A DNA stretch of 64,000 nucleotides from Chrysoporthe austroafricana (taxonomy: Eukaryota > Ascomycota > Sordariomycetes > Diaporthales > Cryphonectriaceae), in NCBI GenBank assembly GCA_001051155.2, contig JYIP02000006.1:2480001-2544000 (forward strand), given 5' to 3'. Made by a program: the position numbers and the translations under genes. Positions within the stretch are counted from its first letter, which is position 1; each line of letters starts with the position of its first letter. Positions 13,794 to 24,903 of this stretch are shown piece after piece. Below the pieces are notes generated by a model. It searched no databases and had not been told where the DNA came from. It saw nothing but the letters and a program-made list of their open reading frames with translations.

Positions 13794-15105
13794 CGTCGCT
13801 GCTAGTGATGAGATACCACCTGCAGCAATGCCATGGGACGCTGTTCGTCGCTACGACGTTGCGTGTGGGTGTGGCCGCCTGCAGCGAGGCCTATGCGCGA
13901 GGCGGCGTTTGCTGGGTACGGCTGGCCTCGAGCCCTACGTAGCTTTAGGCGTTGCGTCGGGTACCTCTGCCAGCGCCTGTGCAATTCATAATAAACGCGG
14001 GACCAACTAGAAAATGGTCTTCCCCAGTCCCGCGATCAGATGCCAGATTCAAGTTATTGTGGTTGGGAAGGGCGACAGTTTGGGGCTGTTCTCTCGACGC
14101 GCAGGGCGCTGGTCGTGTTGGAGGAGGCGGGACCGAAAGACTGCGAGACCGACAAGAATCCAAATGCTGGGGCATGCGGTTGCGAAAATCAAGTGGAGCT
14201 AATGCATAATTATGTAAGCCATCCAGCTCAGCATGCACTCGTTGATTGGTCAGGAATGCTCACCGTGGGCGTCTTCAGACGGCTCGCGGCCAGGAACAGG
14301 GATTTCTTAAGCCAGCTCTTATCTAATCGATCTTATCGCTTGAAGCTTCCAACGCAACAAGGTTCTCAAAGAGCACTAAGCAGTCCAATTTCTACGTCCT
14401 TTAATATAATAAATCTTATGAGATCACTTCTCGATCGAGCTATCGATCGAGCTATCCAGCACCTAACATTGGCAACCGCAACTGCGTCGCGATGTCGTCG
14501 TCTGGGACTCGAGCATCCCATTTACCCACCAGCCAGAGTGGAAACGTCATCCTACCGTTGCATGTGATAAGTTACAGTCCCTTCTCTATCAACATTATAA
14601 GCAGCATGAGCAGAGAGGACTCTCTGGCATGAACAGGGATGGCGCAGATGGGAACCGAGCACCCGCTCCTCAAAAGACGCCTGTTGGATCATCGAGGATG
14701 CGCATGCCAGTCATCTCAACAATAGGGGATCAACAATCACTTCACATCATCAGTTTTCAAAAGAGTCAATAGCATGTGATGCATTTGAATGTCAGCCAAT
14801 TGGCATGGTATTTTTTTTACATCTCCCTCAAGCGAATGTCCATCGGCAGAAGACCGAATGCGGCCCAAAAACGTCCAAGGCGCAACAAGCACCCAAGGAC
14901 TGGTGTTAAAAGATACAATCAGAAGGTAAAGTCAACATCGCCCAACGCCCAGGAACTTTCTACAATGGTATCGTCCACATAACCGTTTCATAAGCCCTAG
15001 CTACAAGGGACCCCCATCACTCCGTCCGGGAAGGGGAGAGGCCGCAAGAAGTAAAAAGAATGGGTGAAGAAGAATGCAAGAGCCCGTCGGGTGGCTGATC
15101 TGAGC
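13794..15105. other. Intergenic between LPMO and TRA1
   Basis: About 1.3 kb. The TRA1 promoter lies at its left end. A CCAAT-box-like site, reading CCAAT toward TRA1, sits near 14245 (ATTGG on the plus strand). A tandem 12-bp repeat (CGATCGAGCTAT twice, 14432-14455) is present in an AT-richer patch. Open frames here show no family resemblance. Confidence 0.5.
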
Positions 15106-16311
15106 TTAGGCCTGGCCGAAGAGCAGAGGCAGGCCCCGCTTCTTGTTGCGGCGCTCGGCACGGCTCTTCCTGAACCTGCTCTTGCTGGCGGCGACGATCT
15201 CGAAGTTGGAACCGGAGCCGCTGCACGAGGTGCCGGCGGCGACGGCCATGGCCACGGACCACTCGCCAGAGGCGCACACCTGGTAGGTGCTGCTGCTGAT
15301 GCAGACGTACTCGCCCTCGTCGGTGCAGGCGCCGGTCTGGGTGCTGCCGCTGGAAGACGAGCTGGAGCTGGTCGAGGACGAGCCGGTCGCGGAGGGGGTG
15401 GCGGCGGCAGCGGTGGCGCTGGCCTCCGAGGTCTGAGCGGCGGCGGTCGTGGCGGCGGCGGCGCCGGAGGTGGCAAAGACACCGCCTCCACTGCCGGCCT
15501 CGGAGCTTGTGGCAACCGCGCTCGAGGCATCAGCACTGCTGCTGGCAACGCTTCCACCAGTGGTAGTGGCCGCGGCCGCGGCAGAGCCGCTGCTGACACC
15601 GACGGTACAGTCGCCAGTTGGGGTGCCCCACGCGGTGGTGGCACCGTTCAGCTTCTGGACGACATCACCAGGGTCGGGGAAGACGAGATCGGTGTCGCTA
15701 GGTGTGTGGCAAGACGAGGAGTCGTCGTCGAGGTTGGCAACGAACATGTCGGGCAGTGCGTCGTAGTTAGTCTTGGAACCGGAGGTACCAGTCAACTTGA
15801 TGGGGGCGCACTGCATGTACATCTCACGGTTGCCGACCTTGTTGAACCAGGTCCACGCGATCACGGCATTGCCTGTGGGGATGTTGTCGGGGATGGTGAA
15901 GTTGTACGTGTACGGGTCAGGAGCAGTGGCCGAGGTGTCCGAGCCAAGGTTACCAGCAGTATCCCGGGCGACACAGCCACCCTCAATGGAGGTGATGACC
16001 TTGAACACACTGGAGGAGGTGGGGTTCTCGTCGTAGGTGATGGAGATCTGGCAGCTGCCACCACCGTGGACACTCTGGCCCTCGAAAGCAAGAGGCTGGT
16101 CAGATCCGAGCGCCATCTCGGTGGCCGCCGATCCGTCGACGGTGTCACTGCTGTAGGTGACAGATCCCGTTGCTTGGCAGGGGTAGTCGCTGGAAGAGAT
16201 GGGTCCGTTGGTGGCTGAAGGGGTAGCGAAACGGGCCGGTGTGGCCAGGAACATGTGGGCGTTCGCCACGGCAGCGAGGCCGAAGGTGGCGGCGATGTTG
16301 TGGAAATGCAT
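15106..16311 (-). CDS. Secreted AA11-type lytic polysaccharide monooxygenase with C-terminal X278-like module
   Basis: Copper enzyme that oxidatively cleaves chitin outside the cell. One exon, 401 residues. Residues 1-18 form a signal peptide ending VANA, so the mature protein starts with His19 (HMFLATPARF), the first ligand of the copper histidine brace. The AA11 core spans about 19-235 (SVHGGGSCQISITYDE, AVIAWTWFNKVGNREMYMQC, PDMFVANL). A long Ala/Ser/Thr-rich linker, probably O-glycosylated, covers about 235-325. A Cys-containing module (ACTDEGEYVCISSSTYQVC) at about 327-366 resembles the X278 chitin-binding unit often joined to AA11. The last 25 residues carry a basic cluster (SRFRKSRAERRNKKRG). 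Start 16311 is set by the signal peptide; an in-frame ATG at 16407 would bury it. A TATA-like site lies at 16800-16805. Confidence 0.93.
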   Translation of the reverse strand: MHFHNIAATFGLAAVANAHMFLATPARFATPSATNGPISSSDYPCQATGSVTYSSDTVDGSAATEMALGSDQPLAFEGQSVHGGGSCQISITYDENPTSSSVFKVITSIEGGCVARDTAGNLGSDTSATAPDPYTYNFTIPDNIPTGNAVIAWTWFNKVGNREMYMQCAPIKLTGTSGSKTNYDALPDMFVANLDDDSSSCHTPSDTDLVFPDPGDVVQKLNGATTAWGTPTGDCTVGVSSGSAAAAATTTGGSVASSSADASSAVATSSEAGSGGGVFATSGAAAATTAAAQTSEASATAAAATPSATGSSSTSSSSSSSGSTQTGACTDEGEYVCISSSTYQVCASGEWSVAMAVAAGTSCSGSGSNFEIVAASKSRFRKSRAERRNKKRGLPLLFGQA

Positions 16312-19300
16312 TTTGCTGTCTTGTAAAAGATTTGCTGATTTGTGTGTGTTCGTTCCAGACGAAAGATCCTCGAGATGAAGTCGCGAAGACCGGTTGATGG
16401 AGGGCAAGAGTTGATATGCTGTGCTGCAAAAAGATCAGCACCTGGCACGATATTATATATGAAGCCTCGAGACGAGAACAGCAGCATTGTCTCTGCCGCC
16501 GGGGACAGCAATTGACTATGCCCATAGAGCAACTCGACACTTACCTGTGGGTGCTTTGTGGCTGTCAAAGGGCGCCGTTCACACGTGTAGCTCAGCAAGT
16601 CACAATGTCCCTTGAAGTGGTTTGATTTCTTTGTCCAGAAAGGAATGGTATGCACCAGGCAGGTTGAGATGAAGAAATCGAAAAGAAAAGAAAAGGCGGG
16701 CCTCCAAGGAGTGAATGTGCCTGCTCAGGTCTTCTGCGAAGGGGATGAATGATGGTGAACAGGCCGGATGAGTGAGTGAGGTCGGGCTGCCAGAGCACCT
16801 TTATATCGCGAGTGACGATGCTGTGGGCAAATACATGGCGGGCAGGGGAATAAACGAACACCCTCCGCTGGGCGCGATGGATGCAGGGCCAGATTTTCAC
16901 ATGGATGGTAACATGAAGGAGGACCCTCAGCCACCGACCAGTGAAAGATGGGCACGGGGTTCATGAGTCTGCCATGCGATGCATAGTGGATCCGCCCACG
17001 GGATCAGGGATGAGAGGGAGACGACCGAACGGAGGCAAACGGCAAGGTGTGATAGGCTGTACCGCCCATGGCATGTTTCGGATTCTCACAGCAGAAGGGA
17101 AAATAGCCTCCTGCCAGTGGCCGGGAGCCAGACATGGCTCCCTGCACGATGGATGCCCACCCACCCACCTGCAAGTGTTCGCCGCCCTGCCCCTGACTAA
17201 ATCCCCTTTGGGCAGGCGGCCTCGGAATAGGTCTGGAGAAGGATACTATCTCAGCCCTCATCGTGGCGGGATGCATGCCTATACTGAGTATACGCACTTA
17301 CGAGTCGCACACAGGGTGGAACCATACGTAAGTATTTACCCCGCGGAGCAAGAAACACCGCCGGCAGCCTGCACAAGATCAAAATTGTTTTTTCTCGCAA
17401 CCTGGAGAGAAGGCTGGCCGACGTGGTCGCAGCCAGACTGGCAGCCAGACTGGTGGTCGCTCCGGAGCCGCATCTAATGCTGTCCCCCCCTGGGTGCCAA
17501 TAAGAGAGCTCCATAGGCGGGACGACCAGGAGACCCAAAGGGACGGGTCACCGGCGCTGCGCCGCGAGGCGGCCCAGGCCCCCAGCTTGTCGCTGTCAGC
17601 GCCCCATCGCCAACTTTTTTTCTTCTTCTTTTTCGGCCGCCACATCCTCCGAGGCAGATGCTGTTTGCAGGCCGGTTCCTCGGATCCAATCGAGGCCGTC
17701 CCTGGCGCGGTGGAGACGCACCAGCTGGGGATGCCAGAGGGCAAAACCTGGTTCGTTCTCAGGGGAAGTCAGAGGAGGCTGCACGAGAGGCTGCAGAGGC
17801 TTGGCCTTCAGGGGGTCGCTATTTTTTAAGGCTTTCAGGGGTGTGCCTTGCACGAATCCCAGGCTTTTCCGCCCCCTCCGCGCCCCCCAACCCTGCTGGG
17901 CGCGCAGCTGTCAGGGGCGCGGGGAGCGCATCGCAGGCGGCTGGCTGACATTTGCTCGCCTATCGCACTCCCCAGAGACCTGGCCAGGATCCTGTGATGC
18001 CATCCTGCCCCGTCCCACCTGAAGAGGCAGCCGGCCCATCCCCACATGCGTGCATGCCCAGTGCCATAAGTCCCATACTATGGCAGTAATCGTGCTCAGC
18101 ACTGCCAGGTATGTGAATAACCCCCGCAGGTGGTATATACTTACGTACTATGGTATACGTAGTGGTTGCGAGTCGGTTGTGACGAAAAGACCCGCGCCAG
18201 CACAGGCGATAGGCGCCCAGCCGTCGCGAAGGCACGCGGCATGCGGCATGGCTTTCCACACCCCACCTTCCACGCCATCATCGCCACCACCGCGCATGGC
18301 ATGGCACTGAGGTGCCGAACAAGCGGTGATCGTGAGACAGAGGCCGCGGTCATACGCGCCACGAGAGATGTCAGTGCCTGTAGCACATCCTGGCTGGCTA
18401 CATGCGAGGCTAGCCCGCCAGGGACGGCCGCCTGCAGCAGGTCATCACTTGGCAGCAGTCTCTCGGAGAGGCGCCCGCGAACAGACAGCAGACGGAGGCC
18501 CACGACGGTGCGGGGGCGGGCCTGACGGGGCCCGCAGGCTGAAGACAAGTCAGGTACCATCGTGAGGTCCCAAGGATTGATGATCCATCCGTGCCCCCTT
18601 CAGCCGCCAGCATCAGCCGATGGATCGACCCTGGCCAGGAAACGGTCCGAGATCTTGTGCCTCGGTGAGCAGTCCACGCACGCGTCCCCAGTCTGACGAG
18701 AGATGTCAATCCGCATTTGCCTCCCTCGTAGGCAGACTGGGCAGGCCAGGCAGGCAGGCCGGCCGGCCTGAGGTGGATCCAGATCCTCTTTTTGCGCTGT
18801 CCTGCGGTCCGAGTTGCCATGGGCTGCAGCGCTGGCATGCATGGGCACGGGCGCTAAGGTGTGGGTGGACCTGGAACATGTTTCAAAACTTCATAGTATA
18901 GCTCGGTGCTTGTTGGTCCTCGTCCTATTCCCCGGCTTTTCATCCCGATGCCATGCCCATCACACTTTTGTTTCCTCGACTGCCCAAATGAACCCGCTTG
19001 CGATCGTCAGGGACGGAGTCTCGTTACCTTGGTGCATTCTGGGACGGATCCGGGAAATCAAACAAGACGCTTGTCAGGTCGGTGAGGACGTGGGTGCTGG
19101 AGGCCAAGACACTGCTTAGAAAGAGACGAAGATGATGGTATCTGTATAAAGATTCGCTATAGACCCCAGTGGTGTGGTAACTGTGTAAATGAGTCTAAGT
19201 CGATTATACGAAGTTCACTTCTGGGAGAAGGACAAAAGACAAGCCACCAGTGACCCTACGCCGACAAAGATCCTCTTTCTATTTTAGTACCGAAATGGGT

Positions 19301-20014
19301 TAGAGCGCACGGTTCTTAAGCTCAATCTCGCGAATGTGATACCCAATCCGGGTGTCCACACCCCCCCCCTTCGCAAATACCCGGGGCGGTGATGGCCGGA
19401 CACCCTCAAATCCCCAGCGAAAGACCAACTGTATACTGAGAAGAATGCGCTAAAGAAGAGGTCTTAGTTCTCAAAGGTGTATTTGATCTTGCTGGTGATA
19501 TACAAGCAGCTTGATCATGTTTCAACTCTCGTGGGCCCACGAGAACGCTGTAATCATATTCATACCCTGTCACGCCGAGATTGGAGGTAGAGGATCATCG
19601 CAAGCAAATCGGCCGGTTTGATCCAAGTATTCGCACAGCTTAAGCAACGCTCGTTATACCTCCTCTTTAACGGACTTCCGAACTCGACTTTCATCGGAGT
19701 CGGTTCTTCTTTGTGCAAAAAAAATCCGCCGCAAACGGAATCATTGTGGTTTTAACAATGGCTTCAAGGTTGTTCTTTGACTCCCCTCAGAAAGTACCGA
19801 TCACATAGAATGGACTTCTAGTCAGGAGGCAGAATAGAGAAGGCGTGGCGCCTAAGCCGACGGCCATATTAAATAGACCTCGAGAACGTAATACGTGTTG
19901 GTTTGAACAGAGCGTTGCGCCGAGTCCATTTTCTTCACAGTACCGATTGACAAGTATCCGTCCCAGCATATCTACATCTCGCGAGCAGTAGTTACGCAAC
20001 TCACTGTTGCCAGA
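16312..20014. other. Gene-poor 3.7-kb intergenic stretch
   Basis: Between the LPMO leader and the 20-kb gene, starts facing away from each other. 16.3-16.8 kb is LPMO leader and promoter. 17.0-18.9 kb is GC-rich with several short overlapping frames on both strands, none with recognisable motifs; GCCAGG/CCTGGC-rich patches lie near 18.74-18.77 kb. 19.1-20.0 kb is more AT-rich and should hold the promoter of the plus-strand gene at 20015. No RNA gene or complete repeat was seen. Confidence 0.5.
16800..16805 (-). promoter_or_regulatory. TATA-like box for the LPMO gene
   Basis: TATAAA reads on the minus strand about 490 bases upstream of the LPMO start. If it is used, the transcript has a leader of roughly 450 bases, possibly with an intron. 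Position and consensus are the only evidence. Confidence 0.35.
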
Positions 20015-22782
20015 ATGGCATCCACACCACCACAGTCTGAGATCACCACGCCGGTGGACAATGAGCCTGTGGCTGTAGGATCGGAGGCTACAGAGCTGGA
20101 GGCTGCAGAGCCAGAAGCCCCCGAACTCAGACTGGAACTGGCGGATGCAGCAATAAAGAAATGGCGAAAGTTCCGTAATGCCTACAATACCAAGCGGAAT
20201 TTTGTCGAGAACCGATGGTACAGACTAGACATGAACAGGAGGAAGAACCTTCTGAACAAGCTTTGGAAGGCGCTCAGTGGGAAGTCAATGCCTGCAGCAC
20301 ATCGCCCGGACTTACAGTGAGTGATTATTACCTGGTCGGGCTCTCAGGGGAGCTAGAGTCTTATATCATACTCATAACGCCTTGAGCTCCATGTGTTGCT
20401 GACTCTGGTCTCTCACTACTAGAGATGTAGCCCTATGGAGGTCGTCCGACAAGGATCGGCGGCCCTATCCACTTGGAGATGGCGATGTAGACTTGCTCAA
20501 ATGGGCCATATTCAACCAAGCAGACCTCGCCAACCGACCCGAAGTTTTCCTGACGCTACTGGATCACAGAGCGAAGTACCATCCAGGACGGTTCATCAGA
20601 TCCGATTTCTTCGGCGAGAATCGGTTTATCGCGCGGGATCTCGGTTTCACGCCCCCGGAGGGAGAACAAGCCGATAATTATTCCGACGGTCTCATCATGG
20701 CGGACTTAACAAGTTGCGGGATAGATCCGGATGATCCGCACGGGACCGCGGAGGATGACAGTTACGGCCTGATCTACGAGGTCAGGAATCAAGACGATCT
20801 GGATCTCTTCAACAGCTGGGATATGGTACTGAAAGAAGCAGGCGATGTCATCGTGGAGGTCCAACTTCGGATTTACAGTCTTCTCGATGACGTTGTTGAG
20901 AGCCTCACGGGTGAGAGGAGCAGCAGACTCATTGCCTCCCGCAAGACCGACGGCGAACCATTGTCCTGGCAGCCCGAACATGTACCGCTCGAGGAGGTCC
21001 TAGCGGGTGCGGATAAGCGGGACATTACGAATTATCTCGCGGTTTCACGGTCTTCGTTACCGTACGTCGTACCAGGAGAGTTCAATTTGGATATCATCTA
21101 TTATCTATGCGACAAGCGACTGTCAACATACGAAAAACAGCTCGCAGAACTTAAAGAAGACCCTGGAAAATTTCTTCAATTCCTACAGGAGGCGCGATCC
21201 CACTCCTATCAACAGCTGAAGAACGAACATGGGATTGCCCACCCAGATTCCCTGGAAAACCCGGATGCCGATACAAACATCGAAATGTGGACCGAGCACC
21301 TTCGAGGTGCCTTGACGGCTCTCTGGAGAGCAATCGACACCTGGTCATTCATCTTTGGCGCTTTCTTAGCACTGACGAGACTGGAGAAGGACTCAGAGGA
21401 ATGGTGTGCAAATCTCTTGGCCCTACTGTGGAGAGCCCAGCCGGCCGATGGGTATTTTCAGGACCTTGCCAATACTCTGGCGTGCTCGCCCAATGTGCGA
21501 GAGTATTTCAGATGGTTCACGTTCGAATACCGGGAGAAAAAGCATATATATATTGCAGACGGATTGCCAGGCGCGCCAAAGATACCTAGGCGGGAAGCTG
21601 ATAGGATCGGGGCTCTTGCCGCCTGGCTGAGGTCGTATAAAACCGACCCCCCCTGTGAACTTTTCGAAGGCCCAGCATTGGCCGAGGAGCTTCGTACGAT
21701 CATCAGCCGCTTCAAAAAGAATTCTTGGGCGGAGTATGCTACCCTAAAGATGGACGACTTCTACGACATGTCATTCATTGAACAGGGCGTGACCAGGCTC
21801 TGGCAAAGCGAGCGGCGAAGTTATAGCGTAGATGACCTGAAAGATCGGGATTTTTATCTCCAATGGTCAGTGAATCTCGCGAGTCTCGACGAGGGCGGGG
21901 CTACACCCCTGCGCGACTTGGTCGAAGACCATCTGAAGCCGCAGCCCAGTGTTCAATTCGACTACCCAACACTTGAGGGCAATTTGTCTGAGAGAGCGAG
22001 AGAGGCGAGAACTGCAATTCGAATTGCCTCCGAGGCGAACCTGGCGAACTTTTGGAGGGCAGCGGAGCTGGTGTTCGTGGATGCGAATGCAATCTCTAAG
22101 GGCGCGAAGGCTGTGCTGGATGATGCTGATCCCATATCCACGCCGCCTTACGTCCCGAGGCAGAGTACACCACCGCCTGAAAGAGGAATCAAAAGGCAGA
22201 GAGCAGACTCGGGCCCGAGGACACCATCGCCTCCACGCAAAAGGCAAAGGACAGACGGGACCTGGGACTATTTCTCGCCTATCCGAGCCGCGCTTCCAGG
22301 CGAGGGGGGCCCACGACGGCCACGACTCGATCGGCGACGGGAGGTTGCTGCGCAGCAAGAGAGAGTCCCACCTGCTTTCATCGAGCGTGCTCCTGCCGCA
22401 GCCCCTGAGCCCGCAAGGGACTATCCACCTATCCCGCTGAGTAGGGATCACTACGAGTTCTTGGAGCAGCTCATGCTGCCGCCCAGAGGGCAGAGTTCTG
22501 AGAGCGTTCTCTTTAACACCATGTGCGTAACCCCTTGATCTTCCCCCTCTCAGGAGCTGCCATGATATTGCACCCCACAGGCTCCCAATTTAGGCTCTAA
22601 CGCGTAGTAGATTTGAGGTGTGCAGAGAAATCGGCTTTGAGGTCCATGAACACACAGGCAAGACCAACGCTAGTATAGTGCTTGACCCAAGTCCACAACT
22701 GCGAGAGTCTCAGGCAAGTTCAGAAACCCTCTTTAAAAGTCTAATACGGAGAAAGAGCGCCGCCTATACAGGACTGAACTGA
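20015..22782 (+). CDS. Fungal protein of unknown function, 857 aa, nuclear-looking tail
   Basis: Exons 20015-20316, 20423-22522 and 22611-22782 join in frame to 857 residues. Intron 1 (20317-20422) is GTGAGT...CTAG. Intron 2 (22523-22610) is GTGCGT...TAG with a CTAAC branch site at 22596-22600; the last exon reads FEVCREIGFEVHEHTGKTNA to a stop at 22782. The N-terminus is acidic and Glu/Ala-rich (1-50), then a basic helical segment (KKWRKFRNAYNTKRNFVENRW) around 50-72. The middle has the pattern LLKWAIFNQADL ... VFLTLLDHRAKYHPGRF, which recalls large fungal hypothetical proteins sometimes labelled ipa protein; that link is from memory and weak. Residues about 685-715 hold a bipartite, basic nuclear-localisation-like stretch (KRQR ... 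RKRQR). No enzyme motif was found. Gene structure is well supported; function is unknown. Confidence 0.8.
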
Positions 22783-23290
22783 CATAGTTATAGGGTATTG
22801 GCACGTCAATATCCAAACACAGGACCCATGGGTCTCGATGGCTTAGCCGAAAGGTAGCATCGAATTGGCTTCGGTCGAGAACTCATGGTTTTGGGCAGGT
22901 TGGTGCTCCCGAGACTTTTTTTTACTTCGCATTTTCTTGTGTCCATCCCTGAATATGTGCGAATTGCTGACTTCATGGCTGTATAGTATGGCTGGACGTG
23001 GGAGAAATTCGTTCTGGCACCGGATGATGAGTGATAGACCCTTTGGAAAGGGTATCTCAGGCCGTAATTCCGAAGTACCTCTTCCTTTTTGTTCGAATGA
23101 CCCCGTTTCCTTGTCTTTCTTTGTACTTCAGGACATGACACACACCTTTCTTCATTAAAACTAAAATCTACTATGGTACACGTTTGAAGGGATTGGTTAT
23201 TTGCACAGCAAGAAAGAGTGGATTTACACAAGACCACTGCATTTTACCCCGAGGTACGCCATACTTTTTACCTCGAGGTCAGCGGTGTTT
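22783..23290. other. Intergenic, 3' of the 20-kb gene
   Basis: About 500 moderately AT-rich bases between the 857-aa gene and the composite repeat. No supported gene. Confidence 0.5.
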
Positions 23291-23452
23291 CACCTGGCCC
23301 AAAGCAGCAAGACTCTTTCCCCCCTTGCCTGTTGACCCTGGCACCTGGCAGGCGTGGCAGGGTAGGTACGTGATGTCAGAATGTTGGCGGCTACTGTAGC
23401 CCCACGGAGCTCCCCGCGGCCACCGCCAGGCTGGGATCTGGCTGCTGGTAAT

Positions 23453-23497
23453 GCGCACGGACGTTGAATGGTTCAAAACCACTCAACGTCCGTGCGC
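23453..23497. repeat. Near-perfect 45-nt hairpin in repeat copy 1
   Basis: Arms GCGCACGGACGTTGA (23453-23467) and its exact reverse complement (23483-23497). Five more pairs (TGGTT/AACCA) lie inside, past a single A/C mismatch, closing a 3-base loop. Copy 2 of the module contains only the right arm. Confidence 0.9.
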
Positions 23498-23571
23498 GCT
23501 TCCCTTTTGGCTGCGTCTCAGTTCACCTGGCCTCAAGTAGCAAGACTCTTTTCCCCCTTGCCTGTTGGCCC

Positions 23572-23860
23572 TACGTGATGTTAAAATGTTAGTAGCTCCG
23601 TACGTACGTGATATTAGAATGTTCGTAGCTCCATACGTACGTGATGTCAGAATGTTGGTAGTTCCGTACGTACGTGATATCAGAATATTGGCGGCTCCGG
23701 ACGTACGTGATGTCAGAATATTGGCAGCTCCATACGTGCGTGATATCAGAATATTGGCGGCTCCGGACGTACGTGATGCCAGAATGTTGGTGGCCCCGTA
23801 CGTACGTGATGTGATGTGGTGACTCTGTACGTACGTGATGTTAGAATGTTGGCTGCCGCC
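23572..23860. repeat. 33-bp minisatellite, nine units
   Basis: Tandem units starting at 23572 (29 bp), 23601, 23634, 23667, 23700, 23733, 23766, 23799 (29 bp) and 23828. The consensus begins TACGTACGTGAT and continues with rTCAGAATrTTGGyrGCTCC. Seven units are exactly 33 bp; the first and eighth are 4 bp short. Because 33 is a multiple of 3, one plus-strand frame stays open as an 11-residue repeat; this is judged a by-product. Confidence 0.92.
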
Positions 23861-23956
23861 CTAGCCCTTCAGAGCTCCCTGCGGCCATCGTTAGGCTGCG
23901 ATCTGGTTGCTGGTAATTCAACGTCCGTGCGCGCTTCCCTTTCGGCTGCGTCTCAG

Positions 23957-24903
23957 GTGGCCTAATTTTCGACCAGTCGTTCCTCTGCCTGCAGGCATTT
24001 GGACGGAAGACGGCACCTTTACTAGGTATAATCCCACCGCGGCGCCGCGACGGGCGCATCACGCTCCTACTACTGCACCCAGTGGTGTGGTAGCGCATTG
24101 TACCGTCAACCCGGCCCTACGACTATGGCCTTGACGTTGCTGGAGAAATAGCCAATGGCCTGCGGACCTGACCGACTTGCCAGGGATACACGCTGCCGAG
24201 GGCGGTGGCGGGCCTTGGTGTCGCCCGGGGCGAGACCATCTTTCACGGTACCGCGAAGCGTCGACGATTGGCCAAGCTCACTGACGCTGGCGCCCCGCCT
24301 TGTTCGGAGTAAAGGTCTTTTGGGTAAGGTCTGCCTACGTCCACCCATAAACTGCACCTGGACAAAAGTCCATTTTCCAGTGCTCTCCTCGTCATTTGCG
24401 GCAGCCGGGATACGCGCGCAAGAAACATCCTCCATCCGATGTTCGATGAGGCTGCGCATCGTCCATGCGTTCAATGTTCGCGGGGCCTCCAGTGCTTGGG
24501 TAAGGGTGACCATGCGAGATCCACCCGCCCACAAGCTGCCCCTGTCAGCTCCGATGCCCAGCCGTGACCCATGGCCAGCTGGACTGGCCCCTGAGCAGGA
24601 GTGGCAGGAGCAAATAACATAAACATGTTTATAATAGAGCTCGGATGAACAGACGGTGGCGCGGAACCCCCCTCTGAGAGGCAATGCCACAATGGAGTCC
24701 GGTATGGTGGGCAACACGAGCCTGGTGGCGGACTGGTGCCTGGTGGCCAAGTAAAGGGCTGAGCAAAGGGCCAAGATGTTTATGCTATTCATGAACCGGT
24801 GGCGACTCCTTCGCCGTGCTAGTAAGTCTAGGTCTAGCCCAGCCTCGAATCCCTCCTAATAATGCGCCCCAGGTAGACCAACAGCCGAAGGTCCCACGAC
24901 AGG
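23957..24903. other. Intergenic between repeat and AIG2-like gene
   Basis: About 950 bases. A 228-codon minus-strand frame (24792-24106) starts with a short hydrophobic stretch but shows no family, domain or splice support, so it is not called as a gene. Confidence 0.45.

Larger units (their letters stand above)
23291..23956. repeat. Composite direct duplication containing a minisatellite
   Basis: Two diverged copies of one module stand side by side: 23291-23520 and 23524-23956. Each begins CACCTGGCC, then AGCAAGACTCTTT and CTTGCCTGTTG, then the 33-bp TACGTGATGTCAGAATGTTGG unit, then a GAGCTCC..GCGGCCA..AGGCTG segment, and ends CGTCCGTGCGCGCTTCCC...GGCTGCGTCTCAG. Copy 1 has one 33-bp unit (from about 23363) and a hairpin; copy 2 has nine units and lacks the left hairpin arm. 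This looks like a non-coding dispersed repeat or small element. It is not recognised as a named family. Confidence 0.8.

Noticed and set aside
14040..14567. 175-codon plus-strand frame upstream of TRA1
   Set aside because: No recognisable motif; overlaps the likely TRA1 promoter and a short tandem repeat.
15064..16218. 384-codon plus-strand frame
   Set aside because: Antisense shadow of the LPMO gene; Gly/Ala-rich translation of its Ala/Ser linker.
23565..23822. Plus-strand frame with 11-residue repeats (PYVRDIR type)
   Set aside because: It lies wholly within the 33-bp minisatellite. Any 33-bp tandem array free of stops gives such a frame; there is no start context, no upstream exon and no non-repeat part.
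24106..24792. 228-codon minus-strand frame
   Set aside because: Starts with a short hydrophobic stretch but has no motif, no splice support and a composition like translated non-coding DNA.
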